From WHSW01 sp963851045 (GTDB lineage Bacteria; Actinomycetota; Thermoleophilia; Solirubrobacterales; 70-9), in NCBI GenBank assembly GCA_963851045.1, contig CAWKNC010000002.1, positions 682,001-746,000 of the forward strand: a DNA stretch of 64,000 nucleotides. Reading direction: 5' to 3'. The notes under the pieces were generated by a model that worked only from the letters and a program-made list of their open reading frames with translations, made no database searches and was not told the DNA's origin. A program made the position numbers and the translations under genes. Every line of letters starts with the position of its first letter. Position 1 is the first letter of the stretch. Below are positions 32,912 through 40,369 of the stretch, piece by piece.

Positions 32912-33741
32912 CGGGAGCGCTTGCAGCAGCCTCGGTGCTTGCCGTCTTCGCCGCGTGCTGGGAGTTGCTCGGAAGTCTCTCCGAACGCCTCGGCGCGCGG
33001 GCGCGAGGCACGCTGGCCCGCGTCTCAGGGGGGACCGGGTCGCTCGCAGACGCCGCTGAGCGTCTGCGACTGCCGCAGAGGATCGAGCGCAGCGGTCTGG
33101 GAGCTCGCCTTGATCCCCGCGCCGTCGTGGCCGCAAAGCTTGGAGGCGCCGGCGCCGGCGGGCTCATCGCTGCGCTCGCGGTGCCCGTCCTGCCTGGTCG
33201 CTTTGGCGCGGTCGTGGCCGTCGCGATGGTGGCCGCGGGGTTTGTCACACCCGATGCCATGCTCGAGCGCGCAACGCGCCGCCGTCGTACGCGGATGGTC
33301 ACCGCGTTGCCGGATGCGCTCGACACGCTTGCCGTTGGCGCTGCTGCAGGCCGCGATCCATTCACGGGTCTGGGCGAGATCGCGAACGAGTCGAGCGGGC
33401 CGCTTTCGGTCGAGCTTGCACACGCGGTCGCCGAGATCGAGGCGGGGGAGCCCGTTGCGGTTGCGATCAGGCGGCTGCGTGAGCGCATCGGCGCCCCAGA
33501 GATCGGTGCGCTGGCGGCGACGCTGGAGCGCTCGCGTACGTACGGGTCGCCGCTCGCCGACCAGCTTCACCTCCAGGCAACGTCACTGCGCCGCGATGCC
33601 CGCCGCCGCATCGAAGACCAGGCGGCGCGCGCCGCCCCGAAGATCCAGCTCGTGGTCGCGCTGGTCCTGGTGCCCTCGGTACTGCTGACGATTGCCGCCG
33701 CGATCATTGCCCACTCGGGTGAGCTGTTCGCCCACCTCTGA
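32908..33741 (+). CDS. tadC: Tad pilus inner-membrane platform protein TadC (T2SS F domain)
   Basis: 277 aa. N-terminal helix, a helix pair at about 72-110, a T2SSF domain (LPDALDTLAVGAAAGRDPFTGLGEIA ... GALAATLERSRTYGSPLADQL) and a C-terminal membrane helix. The conserved YGSPLADQL motif is characteristic of the TadC half. It is the last gene of the overlapping run. No Flp pilin, TadE-like pseudopilin or prepilin peptidase gene follows; the next gene is an unrelated sugar kinase 31 bases away. Confidence 0.84.
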   Translation: MTGALAAASVLAVFAACWELLGSLSERLGARARGTLARVSGGTGSLADAAERLRLPQRIERSGLGARLDPRAVVAAKLGGAGAGGLIAALAVPVLPGRFGAVVAVAMVAAGFVTPDAMLERATRRRRTRMVTALPDALDTLAVGAAAGRDPFTGLGEIANESSGPLSVELAHAVAEIEAGEPVAVAIRRLRERIGAPEIGALAATLERSRTYGSPLADQLHLQATSLRRDARRRIEDQAARAAPKIQLVVALVLVPSVLLTIAAAIIAHSGELFAHL

Positions 33742-33772
33742 TCGGTGTCGGATGGCTGCATAAACTCGTTGG

Positions 33773-34738
33773 ATGGCAGTCAACGACGCGCTTCGCGGCG
33801 GTATCGATCTTGGCGGGACCAAGATCCAGGCCGCGATAGTCGACGCCGCCGGTGAGGTCAGCGGCCAGGCTCGCCACCCAACGCCGACCGAGGGTGGACC
33901 GCAGGACGTCGCCGACGCGATGGCCGCCGCGCTCACCGAGGCTGCGGAGTCGGCGGGGATCAAGATCTCGGCGCTCGCAGGTGTCGGTGTCGGATGCCCC
34001 GGCGATACCAATGAGGAGACCGGAGTCGTGTCAGGCGCGGGCAACCTGCCGGGGTGGGAGGGGACGTTTGGGCTCGGCGAGGCACTCGCCGACGCGCTTG
34101 GCGCGAAAGTGCGTGTCGGAAACGACGTCGATGTGGCAACCAACGCCGAGTTCGAGCTCGGTGCCGGCCGGCCATATCAGACGATCCTCGGGGTCTTCTG
34201 GGGCACGGGTGTCGGTGGCGGCCTGATCCTGGACGGCAAGCGCTGGCTTGGTCGCGGCGCCGCCGGCGAGATCGGCCACGTGGTCGTCGAGCGCGGCGGT
34301 GCTCGTTGTCCTTGCGGACGCAAGGGCTGCATGGAGGCCTACGCGGGTCGTGGGGCGATGGAGGCCGAGGCGAGGCGCGAGCTCGAGGGCGGCGCCAAAA
34401 CGAAGCTGTTCGACCTGATGGAAGAGCACGGTCGCGAACGGTTGACCAGCGGGATCTGGGAACGAGCTCTCGATCGCGACGACGAGCTCGCCGAGAAGCT
34501 GATGGACCGCGCCTACAAGGCGCTCGGCGCCGGGGTTGCCTCGGCCGTGAACTTGCTCGACGTCGAAGCGATCATCTTCGGCGGCGGCCTCGGGACTCGC
34601 TTTGGCGAGGCAGGAGCCGAGCGGCTGGCAAAGCACATGCAAAAGCACCTCTTCGTCGATTCGCGTCCGCCCGACATCAAGGTCGCCGAGCTGGGAGACC
34701 TCGGTGGTGCCATCGGCGCCTCCTTGCTATTCACCTAG
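33773..34738 (+). CDS. ROK-family glucokinase-like sugar kinase
   Basis: 321 aa. N-terminal phosphate-binding loop GIDLGGTKIQAAIVD, catalytic Asp in GNDVDVATNAE, ATP-side GTGVGGGLI and the ROK zinc site CPCGRKGCME, all intact. Most likely polyphosphate- or ATP-dependent glucokinase, supplying glucose 6-phosphate to zwf and pgi nearby. TAAACT at 33761-33766, 6 bases before the ATG, suggests a leaderless start. The 3' end overlaps the convergent zwf gene by 12 bases. Confidence 0.88.
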   Translation: MAVNDALRGGIDLGGTKIQAAIVDAAGEVSGQARHPTPTEGGPQDVADAMAAALTEAAESAGIKISALAGVGVGCPGDTNEETGVVSGAGNLPGWEGTFGLGEALADALGAKVRVGNDVDVATNAEFELGAGRPYQTILGVFWGTGVGGGLILDGKRWLGRGAAGEIGHVVVERGGARCPCGRKGCMEAYAGRGAMEAEARRELEGGAKTKLFDLMEEHGRERLTSGIWERALDRDDELAEKLMDRAYKALGAGVASAVNLLDVEAIIFGGGLGTRFGEAGAERLAKHMQKHLFVDSRPPDIKVAELGDLGGAIGASLLFT

Positions 34739-36115
34739 CCAGGGCTCGCGCCAGCCTCCATGGGCCTTGACCAGGTCGCTCGCGGCTTCGGGTCCCCAGG
34801 TTCCCCTCGGGTAGGTCTCCAGCGGGCAGGGGTCGTCGATCAGCGGCTGCACGATCCGCCAGGTCTCGTCAATGGCGTGCATGTCAGGAAACAGGGCAGG
34901 GTCGCCGCGCAGGGCGTCGTCGAGCAGCCGTTCGTACGCGTCGGGCTGTTCACCCGCCTGGTCACCGAAGAGCAGATCGAGATGCACGCGCTGAAGCTCG
35001 TCGGCGCCGCCCTTCTTCGACATCAGGCAGAGCTCGGCCCCAGGCTCGGGCTTGATCCGCAAAACGAGCTCGTCCGGGTCGGGCACCATCCGTCCGCCGA
35101 TCCCCAGGCGCGGTGGACTCTTGAAGATCACCCTCACCTCGGTCGCTTCGACCGGCATGCCCTTGCCGGCGCGGATGAAGAACGGTACGCCCGCCCAGCG
35201 CCAGCTGTCTACCTCGAGTCGAACGGCGACGAACGTCTCGGTCTCTGAGTCCGTCGCGACTCCATCGATCTCGCGATAGCCGTCGTACTGCCCGCGAACG
35301 TAGTGGCTGCACGACGCGTGAGGCATCGACCGAAAGAGGTCGGTCTTGCGGTCACGTACCGGGTCGGGATCGGCGGGACCGCCCGACGGCGGCTCCATCG
35401 CCACCAGCGCTAGGACCTGCAGCAGGTGGTTCTGAACAACGTCTCTCAGCGCGCCAACCGGATCGTAGAAACTGCCGCGATCCTCGACGCCGAAATCCTC
35501 GGCCATCGTGATCTGCACGCAGTCGATGAACTGGCGGTTCCACAGGGGCTCGAAGAGAACGTTCGCAAAGCGCAGGTAGAGGATGTCCATCACCGGCTCC
35601 TTGCCGAGGAAGTGATCGATCCTCAGGATCTGCTCCTCGCTGAGCCATTGGGTGAGCTGATCGTTGAGCTGGTTTGCCGACTCTCGGTCGTGCCCGAATG
35701 GCTTTTCGAAGACGACACGAGCCCTCTCGGTGAGGCCGGCCTTGTGCAGGTGCTCGACAACGAGGGAAAAGAGGGAGGGCGGGATCTCCAGATAGAAGAC
35801 CGCCTGCTCGAACTCGCCCATCTCCTTGCGCAGCGCCTCGTAAAGGTCGTCCTGGTCGAACTCGCCCTGGAGATAGTCAAGTCTCGCCTCGAGGCGATTG
35901 ATCGCGTCCTCGTCAGGATTCTCGACGCTGGCGGTGATCGCCTCGCGGGCATGACCCTCGAGTTCGGCCTCGTCCCACTTGTTGCGCGCGACGCCGATGA
36001 TCCGCTGGCAGTGCAGCTCCCCACGCTGCTCGAGCCGGTAGAGGGCCCGAAAGGTCATCTTGCGGGCGAGGTCGCCGGTGATCCCGAAGATCACCATCGT
36101 GTCGGCTTCTTTCAT
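34727..36115 (-). CDS. zwf: Glucose-6-phosphate 1-dehydrogenase
   Basis: 462 aa, normal length. Rossmann motif FGITGDLARKM, active-site peptide RIDHFLGKEPV with the substrate lysine and His, and the EKPFGHD loop. It catalyses the first step of the oxidative pentose phosphate pathway, NADP-linked oxidation of glucose 6-phosphate. It starts only 20 bases from the divergent gnd gene; GATACT on the reverse strand lies 8 bases before the ATG, so leaderless transcription is probable. No opcA is adjacent. Confidence 0.95.
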   Translation of the reverse strand: MKEADTMVIFGITGDLARKMTFRALYRLEQRGELHCQRIIGVARNKWDEAELEGHAREAITASVENPDEDAINRLEARLDYLQGEFDQDDLYEALRKEMGEFEQAVFYLEIPPSLFSLVVEHLHKAGLTERARVVFEKPFGHDRESANQLNDQLTQWLSEEQILRIDHFLGKEPVMDILYLRFANVLFEPLWNRQFIDCVQITMAEDFGVEDRGSFYDPVGALRDVVQNHLLQVLALVAMEPPSGGPADPDPVRDRKTDLFRSMPHASCSHYVRGQYDGYREIDGVATDSETETFVAVRLEVDSWRWAGVPFFIRAGKGMPVEATEVRVIFKSPPRLGIGGRMVPDPDELVLRIKPEPGAELCLMSKKGGADELQRVHLDLLFGDQAGEQPDAYERLLDDALRGDPALFPDMHAIDETWRIVQPLIDDPCPLETYPRGTWGPEAASDLVKAHGGWREPWLGE

Positions 36116-36122
36116 GCCGCCT

Positions 36123-36129
36123 TAGTATC
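36123..36129. promoter_or_regulatory. Shared bidirectional -10 element between zwf and gnd
   Basis: The 20 bases between the divergent starts hold one AT-rich patch, TAGTATC. Forward it reads TAGTAT, 7 bases before the gnd GTG. Reverse it reads GATACT, 8 bases before the zwf ATG. Both have the critical A at position 2 and T at position 6 of a -10 hexamer. Any -35 contacts would lie inside the opposite coding sequence. Confidence 0.5.
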
Positions 36130-36135
36130 AGGCCG

Positions 36136-37149
36136 GTGCAGCTGGGGATGATCGGATTAGGGCGGATGGGCGCGAACATCGTGCGCCGTCTCATGCGCGA
36201 CGGGCACGACTGCGTCGTCTATGACGTCAATCACGACGCCGCCAGGGAGCTGGCCGATGAGGGAGCGACCGCCGCCGAGTCGCTCGACGACTTCGTCGCC
36301 AAGCTCGCAACGCCGCGTTCAGCGTGGGTGATGGTCCCCGCGGGTGAAGTCACCGAGAAGACCGTTGTCGAACTCGGGTCGAAGCTCGAGGGTGGCGACG
36401 CGATCATCGACGGGGGCAACTCCTACTACCGAGATGACATCCGCAGGGCCGAGGAGCTGGGCGAGCGAGGGATCGATTACCTCGACTGCGGAACGTCCGG
36501 TGGCGTCTTTGGGCTCGAGCGCGGGTACTGCCTGATGATCGGCGGCCCGGACGACGCATTCGCCCGGCTTGAGCCGATCTTCGCGACGCTCGCCCCAGGG
36601 ATCGAGGCAGCCGACCGCACTCCCGGCCGCGACGGCGAGCCCACGGCGTCAGAGCAGGGCTACCTGCACTGCGGTCCGACCGGCGCCGGGCACTTCGTGA
36701 AAATGGTCCACAACGGCATCGAGTACGGCGTCATGGCCGCTTACGCGGAGGGACTCAACATTCTCCACAACGCCGACGCCGGGCTGCACAAGCGCGAGGC
36801 CGACGCCGAGACGGCGCCGCTGACGGACCCCCGGTTTTACGAGTACGAGATCGACGTCGCCGAGGTCGCCGAGGTCTGGCGCCGCGGCAGCGTGATCGGG
36901 TCGTGGCTGCTGGACCTCACGGCAGCCGCTCTGAAGCAGTCGCCGACGCTTGCAGATTTCGAGGGCCGCGTATCGGACTCCGGCGAGGGCCGGTGGACCT
37001 CGATCGCGGCGATCGAGGAGGGCGTGCCCGCGCCGGTTCTCAGCTCGGCTCTGTACTCACGGTTTGCGTCGCGCGATCTCGACGACTTCGCCGACAAGGC
37101 GTTGTCGGCGATGCGCAAGCAATTCGGCGGCCACGACGAGAAGAAGTAG
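36136..37149 (+). CDS. gnd: 6-phosphogluconate dehydrogenase (decarboxylating), short form
   Basis: 337 aa, the shorter NAD-preferring GntZ-like type rather than the 470-aa form. NAD fold MIGLGRMGANIVRRLMRDGH, DGGNSYYRDDIRRAEEL, and the catalytic stretch CGPTGAGHFVKMVHNGIEYG with the active-site Lys. It converts 6-phosphogluconate to ribulose 5-phosphate and CO2. The GTG start 7 bases after TAGTAT suits a leaderless message. pgl follows 10 bases downstream. Confidence 0.95.
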   Translation: MQLGMIGLGRMGANIVRRLMRDGHDCVVYDVNHDAARELADEGATAAESLDDFVAKLATPRSAWVMVPAGEVTEKTVVELGSKLEGGDAIIDGGNSYYRDDIRRAEELGERGIDYLDCGTSGGVFGLERGYCLMIGGPDDAFARLEPIFATLAPGIEAADRTPGRDGEPTASEQGYLHCGPTGAGHFVKMVHNGIEYGVMAAYAEGLNILHNADAGLHKREADAETAPLTDPRFYEYEIDVAEVAEVWRRGSVIGSWLLDLTAAALKQSPTLADFEGRVSDSGEGRWTSIAAIEEGVPAPVLSSALYSRFASRDLDDFADKALSAMRKQFGGHDEKK

Positions 37150-37159
37150 GGCCGCGCTG

Positions 37160-37834
37160 ATGGAGGTCGAGGTTCTGACCGATGCGGAGGCCTGCGCGCG
37201 ACGCGCCGCTGGGGTGATCGCCGCCGCTGCGAAGGAGGCGGTCGATGAACGTGGTTCGTTCTCGCTCGCGCTCAGCGGCGGCAGGGCCCCGTGGCGGATG
37301 GTCGAGCTGCTGGCCGACTTCCCGATCGACTGGGATCACACCGAGGTCTTCCAGGTCGACGAGCGGATTGCGCCCGAAGGCGACCCGGAGCGCAACCTGA
37401 CCGAGCTCGTTCGCAGCGCCCCCGCACCCGCCCTCGGCCGGCTACGCCCGATGCCGGTCAACGGCGAGGACCTCGAGCGGGCGTGTGCGACCTACGCCGC
37501 CGAGCTGCCGCCGCAGCTCGACCTGGTCCATCTTGGCCTCGGCCCAGACGGTCACACGGCCTCGCTCGTCGCGGGCGATCCGGTTTTGGACATAACCGAC
37601 CGCGCTGTGGCACTGACGGCGCATCCTTATCAGGGCCGGCGCCGGATGACGCTGACCTACCCGGCACTTGCCGCAGCTCGCCAGATCCTCTGGCTCGTCG
37701 CCGGCGCTGACAAGGCCGAGCCGCTGGCAAGGCTGCTCGACGGCGACGGGTCGATACCCGCCGGGCGAGTTGCGGCTGCACACGCGTTCGCCGTATGCGA
37801 CGAAGCGGCCGCGTCGCCCGGACATGCGCCCTAG
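37160..37834 (+). CDS. pgl: 6-phosphogluconolactonase
   Basis: 224 aa of the SugarP_isomerase/DevB type. Motifs: SLALSGGRAPWRM near the N-terminus, FQVDERIAPEGDPERN, and the conserved LVHLGLGPDGHTASL. It hydrolyses 6-phosphogluconolactone, the step between zwf and gnd, so the three oxidative-branch enzymes are all here. It overlaps the convergent secreted-protein gene by 4 bases. Confidence 0.93.
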   Translation: MEVEVLTDAEACARRAAGVIAAAAKEAVDERGSFSLALSGGRAPWRMVELLADFPIDWDHTEVFQVDERIAPEGDPERNLTELVRSAPAPALGRLRPMPVNGEDLERACATYAAELPPQLDLVHLGLGPDGHTASLVAGDPVLDITDRAVALTAHPYQGRRRMTLTYPALAAARQILWLVAGADKAEPLARLLDGDGSIPAGRVAAAHAFAVCDEAAASPGHAP

Positions 37835-38595
37835 GGCTGGGAGCCGGTCGCCCCGAAGGGGGCGAAGATCACGCTCAGCTCAGCCGGGCCGACATCACTG
37901 TCATTGATCTGAGCGGCTTCGAGATCGATCTTGTGGGATCCAACGGCGACCGGACGCGTCGCGTTCGTCGCGCACTCGTTGTCGACATCGGCAGCGCCCG
38001 AGAGGTTGAGAATGCGGCGAGAGTTCGCGACCGTAGTCTCATCGATCTGCAGCACGCACTCGACCTGATCGGTCCCGCCGCCGTAGATGTAGTCGGCGCT
38101 GGCGATGATCGTCACATAGCCAGGCACCGGCGCTTCGATCGTCGTGGTCAGGATCGTGCCGTTGGTCGAAGAGGGGAGCGCGTTGGACGTGTTCGCAGAC
38201 GCCATGCGAACCAGACTGGAAGCGTCGAGCCCGTCAACGGCCCCCGCTGTGTCGGCGCTTGCGGCGCTGTCGGCGCGAGTTGCGTTGTCGGCGTGGGTCG
38301 CGTTGTCGGCGTGGGTCGCGGTGTCGGCAAGCGCCGAGCTGTCCGCCCGCGCGGCCGATTCGGTGCGCTTCGCGAGCGGCACGGCCTTCAGGCTCGACTC
38401 GTCGACGTCACGGCCCTTGGCGGCATTGGTCTTGAGCTCGGAGGAGCCCACGGATTTCGGGGCGAGGTTCTTGGCGGTCACGTCGTTTCGCCCGAGCTCG
38501 CCGGCTGCCCAGACGGCTCCGCCGCCGAGCGCAAGGAAGAGCGCCAGGGTCGCGACCACGTTCGCGTAGGTCAGCCGAACTCGGATCCCGCGCAT
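37831..38595 (-). CDS. Secreted protein with Ala-Asp-rich hexapeptide repeats
   Basis: 254 aa. Signal peptide or anchor (YANVVATLALFLALGGGAVWA), then NDVTAKNLAPKSVGSSELKT, a pattern that recurs in many Thermoleophilia exported proteins, then repeats of ATHADN/ATRADS type (about residues 88-125) that could form a left-handed beta roll or rod. The C-terminal 125 residues form a beta-rich domain (GYVTIIASADYIYGGGTDQV) reminiscent of the one in the frameshifted gene at 5733-6309. Function unknown. On the reverse strand TAGTGT (38603-38608) is 7 bases before the ATG. Confidence 0.75.
   Translation of the reverse strand: MRGIRVRLTYANVVATLALFLALGGGAVWAAGELGRNDVTAKNLAPKSVGSSELKTNAAKGRDVDESSLKAVPLAKRTESAARADSSALADTATHADNATHADNATRADSAASADTAGAVDGLDASSLVRMASANTSNALPSSTNGTILTTTIEAPVPGYVTIIASADYIYGGGTDQVECVLQIDETTVANSRRILNLSGAADVDNECATNATRPVAVGSHKIDLEAAQINDSDVGPAELSVIFAPFGATGSQP
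38283..38318. repeat. 18-bp tandem repeat in the secreted-protein gene
   Basis: Two exact 18-base units (38283-38300 and 38301-38318) with degenerate copies on both sides encode the ATHADN hexapeptides. Such a tract can change copy number by slippage, altering rod length in whole hexapeptide steps without shifting the frame. Confidence 0.8.
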
Positions 38596-38637
38596 GCTGC
38601 CGACACTAACCGCGCCAGCGCGCGGCGTCCACCCAGG

Positions 38638-39348
38638 CTAGATCGGGTGCGCTGTGTGCTCGACCTCGTCACCCCGCGCGACGAGGACGTCGGAGACGAG
38701 GGCAGGGGAAAAGAGGCCGTGGTCGATCACGCCGGGGGTTGCGCTGAGGCGGCTCGCGAGCCCGGCGGGCCCTGGCACCTCTCCGAGGAAGTCGGCGATA
38801 ACGCCGTTGTCGGGCGACGGCGGTGCGCCCTCCCTCAAGACGACGTCTCCAAGCTCGCGCAGCGTCGCCGCGAGGCCGAAGCGGTGCAGTTCGAGCGGGA
38901 TCGGAGCTGCGATCCGATCAACCGTCTTCGACGAGTCGGCGATGACGACGAAGCGTTCGGCGGCGGCGGCGACGATCTTCTCGCGAGTGTGAGCCCCGCC
39001 GCCACCCTTGACCAGCCAACCGTCGGGCGCGATCTGGTCGGTGCCGTCGATCGCGATATCGAGGCTGTCCAGGGCGTCAAACGATTCGACCCGAAGACCG
39101 AGTTCGCGGGCCTGCTCCTCGGTCGCGACGGATGTCGCCACGCAGCGGATGTCGAGACCGCGCTTGGCCAGAGCGGGGAGGAGGTAGGCGACGGTGGAGC
39201 CGGTTCCCAGGCCCACACGCATCCCGTCGACGACGAATTGCGCCGCGGCTTCGGCCGCGAGCCGCTTCTCCTGATCCTGCTCAGAGCCCATGGAGGGCCA
39301 CATAAAAGCACGGCCGCGGTTCGGGCCAACTTGTTGCTTTTGCCACAT
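38638..39348 (-). CDS. rpiA: Ribose-5-phosphate isomerase A
   Basis: The enzyme core is complete: VGLGTGSTVAYLL (phosphate loop), DIAIDGTDQIAPDGWLVKGGGGAHTREKIVA (catalytic Asp, Lys and Glu, written across the site), VIADSSKTVD and the C-terminal DHGLFSPALVSDV. It interconverts ribulose and ribose 5-phosphate. ATG 39348 is chosen because TTATAA lies 7 bases upstream, the spacing of other leaderless starts here; it adds 19 residues to the usual N-terminus. ATG 39291 or 39303 would give the family-typical 217-221 aa but neither has a ribosome site or promoter. Confidence 0.9.
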   Translation of the reverse strand: MWQKQQVGPNRGRAFMWPSMGSEQDQEKRLAAEAAAQFVVDGMRVGLGTGSTVAYLLPALAKRGLDIRCVATSVATEEQARELGLRVESFDALDSLDIAIDGTDQIAPDGWLVKGGGGAHTREKIVAAAAERFVVIADSSKTVDRIAAPIPLELHRFGLAATLRELGDVVLREGAPPSPDNGVIADFLGEVPGPAGLASRLSATPGVIDHGLFSPALVSDVLVARGDEVEHTAHPI

Positions 39349-39355
39349 GCGTGGG

Positions 39356-39361
39356 TTATAA
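39356..39361. promoter_or_regulatory. Symmetric -10 element TTATAA serving two divergent genes
   Basis: The self-complementary TTATAA lies 6 bases before the forward ATG at 39368 and 7 bases before a reverse ATG at 39348 in frame with rpiA. A forward -35 candidate is TTGCTT (39334-39339, 16-base spacer). It mirrors the arrangement between zwf and gnd. Confidence 0.5.
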
Positions 39362-39367
39362 GGAACC

Positions 39368-40342
39368 ATGCGGTTACGGCGCGCAACCGCAGTTATCGGC
39401 GGACTTCTGTCGATCAGCTGCGTTACGAGCGCGCACGCCAATCAGACGATCGGCAGCAATCTTTCTGCGGCTCCCGGCGCGGGGCAAGACGTGTCGACGT
39501 ACATCGTCGCCAATGAAGCGTTCCCGATGGGGCACGCCGCTCCCGGCGGCACAGTGGCGCCTTCATCGGGGGTGATCACGAGGTGGGCGATCAGGACGGG
39601 CGCCCCGAGCGCTGCGGGCAACGCCGTCACGCTCAGGGTGATCGGCGGCCAGACGGCCATCGCGACCGGTCACACCTACCCGGCCCCGTCGGCCGCGGGC
39701 GTGCACACCTATTACGAGCGAATGCCCATCACCGCCGGCCAGACGATCGCCCTCCAGGCCTCCACCACAGGCGGCGGCCCGATCTCGATCAACGCGTACG
39801 CCGATCCCGTCGCAGGAGCGCTGTCCAGGCAGTGGACCCAGCCATTTCCTGACGGCGAGACCAAGCCGCCCATCGGGTCGGGCGTGATCAACGTCCTGTT
39901 CCAAGCGACATTCGAGCCCGATGCTGACGCCGACGGCTTTGGCGACGAGACGCAGGATGGCTGCACGGGTCAGAGCGGTTCGCAGGCTGGCTGCCCGCCA
40001 CCGGCCGACACGCCGGACACGCCGGAGCCCGACCCGCCCATAACGCCGGACCCGGTGACACCGGCAGCTGCGCCCGAGACGCAGATCGACTCCGGACCGG
40101 CGGCGAAGATCACAAAGCCGAAGGCGACGTTCACGTTCAGCTCACCGAGCTCAGGGTCGACCTTCGAGTGCGCCCTCGATGACCTTGGCTTCAGCCCCTG
40201 CGTCTCCCCGGCCACGTTCAAGCGTCTGCGAATCGGCAAGCACCGCCTACGCGTCCGTGCGATCAGCGCCGACGGCCTACTCGACGCATCACCCGCCGAG
40301 CAGGCGTTCAAGGTCAAGCGCAAGAAACCCAAGCCCAAGTAG
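39368..40342 (+). CDS. Secreted protein with calcium-type Asp motif and C-terminal beta module
   Basis: 324 aa. Signal peptide about 1-25 (ending AHANQ). Residues 26-185 form an unrecognised beta-rich domain. Residues 188-200 have ADADGFGDETQDGC, like thrombospondin type 3 calcium motifs. A Pro/Asp linker leads to a domain at about 237-318 (ATFTFSSPSSGSTFECALDD ... HRLRVRAISADGLLDASPAE) and a KRKKPKPK tail. A similar final module ends both propeller proteins downstream, so it may be a common wall-attachment or sorting unit. Likely leaderless. Confidence 0.78.
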   Translation: MRLRRATAVIGGLLSISCVTSAHANQTIGSNLSAAPGAGQDVSTYIVANEAFPMGHAAPGGTVAPSSGVITRWAIRTGAPSAAGNAVTLRVIGGQTAIATGHTYPAPSAAGVHTYYERMPITAGQTIALQASTTGGGPISINAYADPVAGALSRQWTQPFPDGETKPPIGSGVINVLFQATFEPDADADGFGDETQDGCTGQSGSQAGCPPPADTPDTPEPDPPITPDPVTPAAAPETQIDSGPAAKITKPKATFTFSSPSSGSTFECALDDLGFSPCVSPATFKRLRIGKHRLRVRAISADGLLDASPAEQAFKVKRKKPKPK

Positions 40343-40357
40343 CCGGAGGTCGCTGAG

Positions 40358-40363
40358 TAGTCT
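40358..40363 (+). promoter_or_regulatory. -10 element for the transketolase-transaldolase operon
   Basis: TAGTCT lies 6 bases before the GTG start of tkt in the 27-base gap after the secreted-protein gene. The identical hexamer is 7 bases before rsbV. No ribosome site intervenes, so a leaderless tkt message is likely. Confidence 0.45.
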
Positions 40364-40369
40364 GGGTTC

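Noticed and set aside
38283..38318. Short tandem repeats considered as a CRISPR array
   Set aside because: Units are contiguous with no spacers and encode hexapeptides in a protein; no cas genes are near.
37795..39516. 573-codon forward open frame across a secreted-protein gene and rpiA
   Set aside because: Both genes on the other strand have clear protein signatures; the forward translation is Arg/Gly/Asp-rich with no motif.
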